From Prevotella falsenii DSM 22864 = JCM 15124 (GTDB lineage Bacteria; Bacteroidota; Bacteroidia; Bacteroidales; Bacteroidaceae): a stretch of DNA of 53,092 bases. A model generated the notes under the pieces. The model was not told the DNA's origin. It was given only the letters and a program-made list of their open reading frames with translations, and searched no databases. The DNA is taken from positions 1 to 53,092 of the forward strand of contig NZ_BAJY01000018.1 in the NCBI RefSeq assembly GCF_000613945.1, in the 5' to 3' direction. Below, piece after piece: positions 52,878 to 53,092 of this stretch (position 1 is the stretch's first letter; each line of letters opens with the position of its first letter). The position numbers and the translations under genes are program-made.

Positions 52878-53063
52878 TGTAAATATAATTCGTTAGAAAA
52901 ACGATAATTTCGATTTTGCATTGCGAAAGCGTAGGTTTTGCAACGCAAAAACAGCCGCTTTTACCATGCAAAACCTACGCTTTCGCAACGCCAAACAATA
53001 GGTTTTGCAATGCGTTGATAGCAAGTAAGTTATGCGATAGCTGCGCTTGTGAAAAATATTTAC
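52878..53063 (+). repeat. hairpin element, copy i
   Basis: A 186-bp copy bounded by GTAAATATAATTC and GAAAAATATTTAC. It has the longest perfect arms: GCGAAAGCGTAGGTTTTGC pairs over all 19 bases with GCAAAACCTACGCTTTCGC, around the AGCCGC module. The left end overlaps TAACTTTG (52871-52878), a -7 consensus match. The window ends 29 bp later. Confidence 0.85.
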
Positions 53064-53092
53064 GTTTTTATTGTCTATTTTTCATATAATAC

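Overview
The window reads as chromosome of a Bacteroidota bacterium, most likely a Prevotella-group species. The evidence is: promoters of the Bacteroidota type (-33 TTTG and -7 TAnnTTTG) before many genes; a type IX secretion C-terminal sorting domain; a complete Bat aerotolerance operon; and Bacteroidota-restricted families (DUF4270, DUF4421, DUF4369, DUF2027-Smr, short GT5 glycogen synthase, SemiSWEET). Most genes are housekeeping. Two restriction loci and one toxin-antitoxin pair make up the accessory content.

Layout. 0.2-3.3 kb: an AT-rich type II restriction-modification cassette (TSPPY methyltransferase diverging from a controller gene and an MvaI/BcnI-family endonuclease) lying between two 113-bp direct repeats. 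3.7-6.7 kb: a secreted leucine-rich-repeat protein. 7.6-12.7 kb (minus strand): clpC, then a GT5 glycogen synthase, a DUF4270 lipoprotein and a 43-residue small protein in one overlapping operon. 12.8-14.9 kb: panC, panD and an AlkD-like HEAT protein. 15.7-19.7 kb: a type IV McrBC locus with a broken mcrB, followed by a deleted copy of the AlkD-like gene. 20.1-24.0 kb (minus): rplU-rpmA, then an oxidoreductase, DUF4421 and DUF1460 operon. 24.2-29 kb: an M64 metallopeptidase, a candidate structured RNA, a SemiSWEET transporter, and a leaderless subtilase with a separate I9-like protein. 29.7-34.8 kb (minus): plsC, metallophosphoesterase, pyrC, DUF4369, a membrane protein and a DivIC-like protein. 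35.1-36.8 kb: dnaX. 37.4-38.2 kb: hicAB with a visible operator. 38.4-46.6 kb: moxR, DUF58, a membrane protein, batA, batB, batC and a batD-batE fusion. 46.7-52.7 kb: PAP2 phosphatase, queA, DUF2027-Smr, nadE and an exported hypothetical protein.

The most unusual content is intergenic. A roughly 184-bp hairpin element with 13-bp inverted ends (GTAAATAT..TTC) occurs in seven near-complete copies plus variants and relics. Its internal arms are exchanged between copies, yet hairpin pairing is kept. Two loci combine it with a CTAG-rich 9-bp-period array and a 22-bp-period array. I cannot name this element family from memory.

Five genes (mcrB, the Gfo/Idh/MocA oxidoreductase, the metallophosphoesterase, pyrC and DUF4369) are each broken by one small frameshift while both halves stay well conserved. 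Since pyrC is among them, base-calling errors are as likely as true gene decay.
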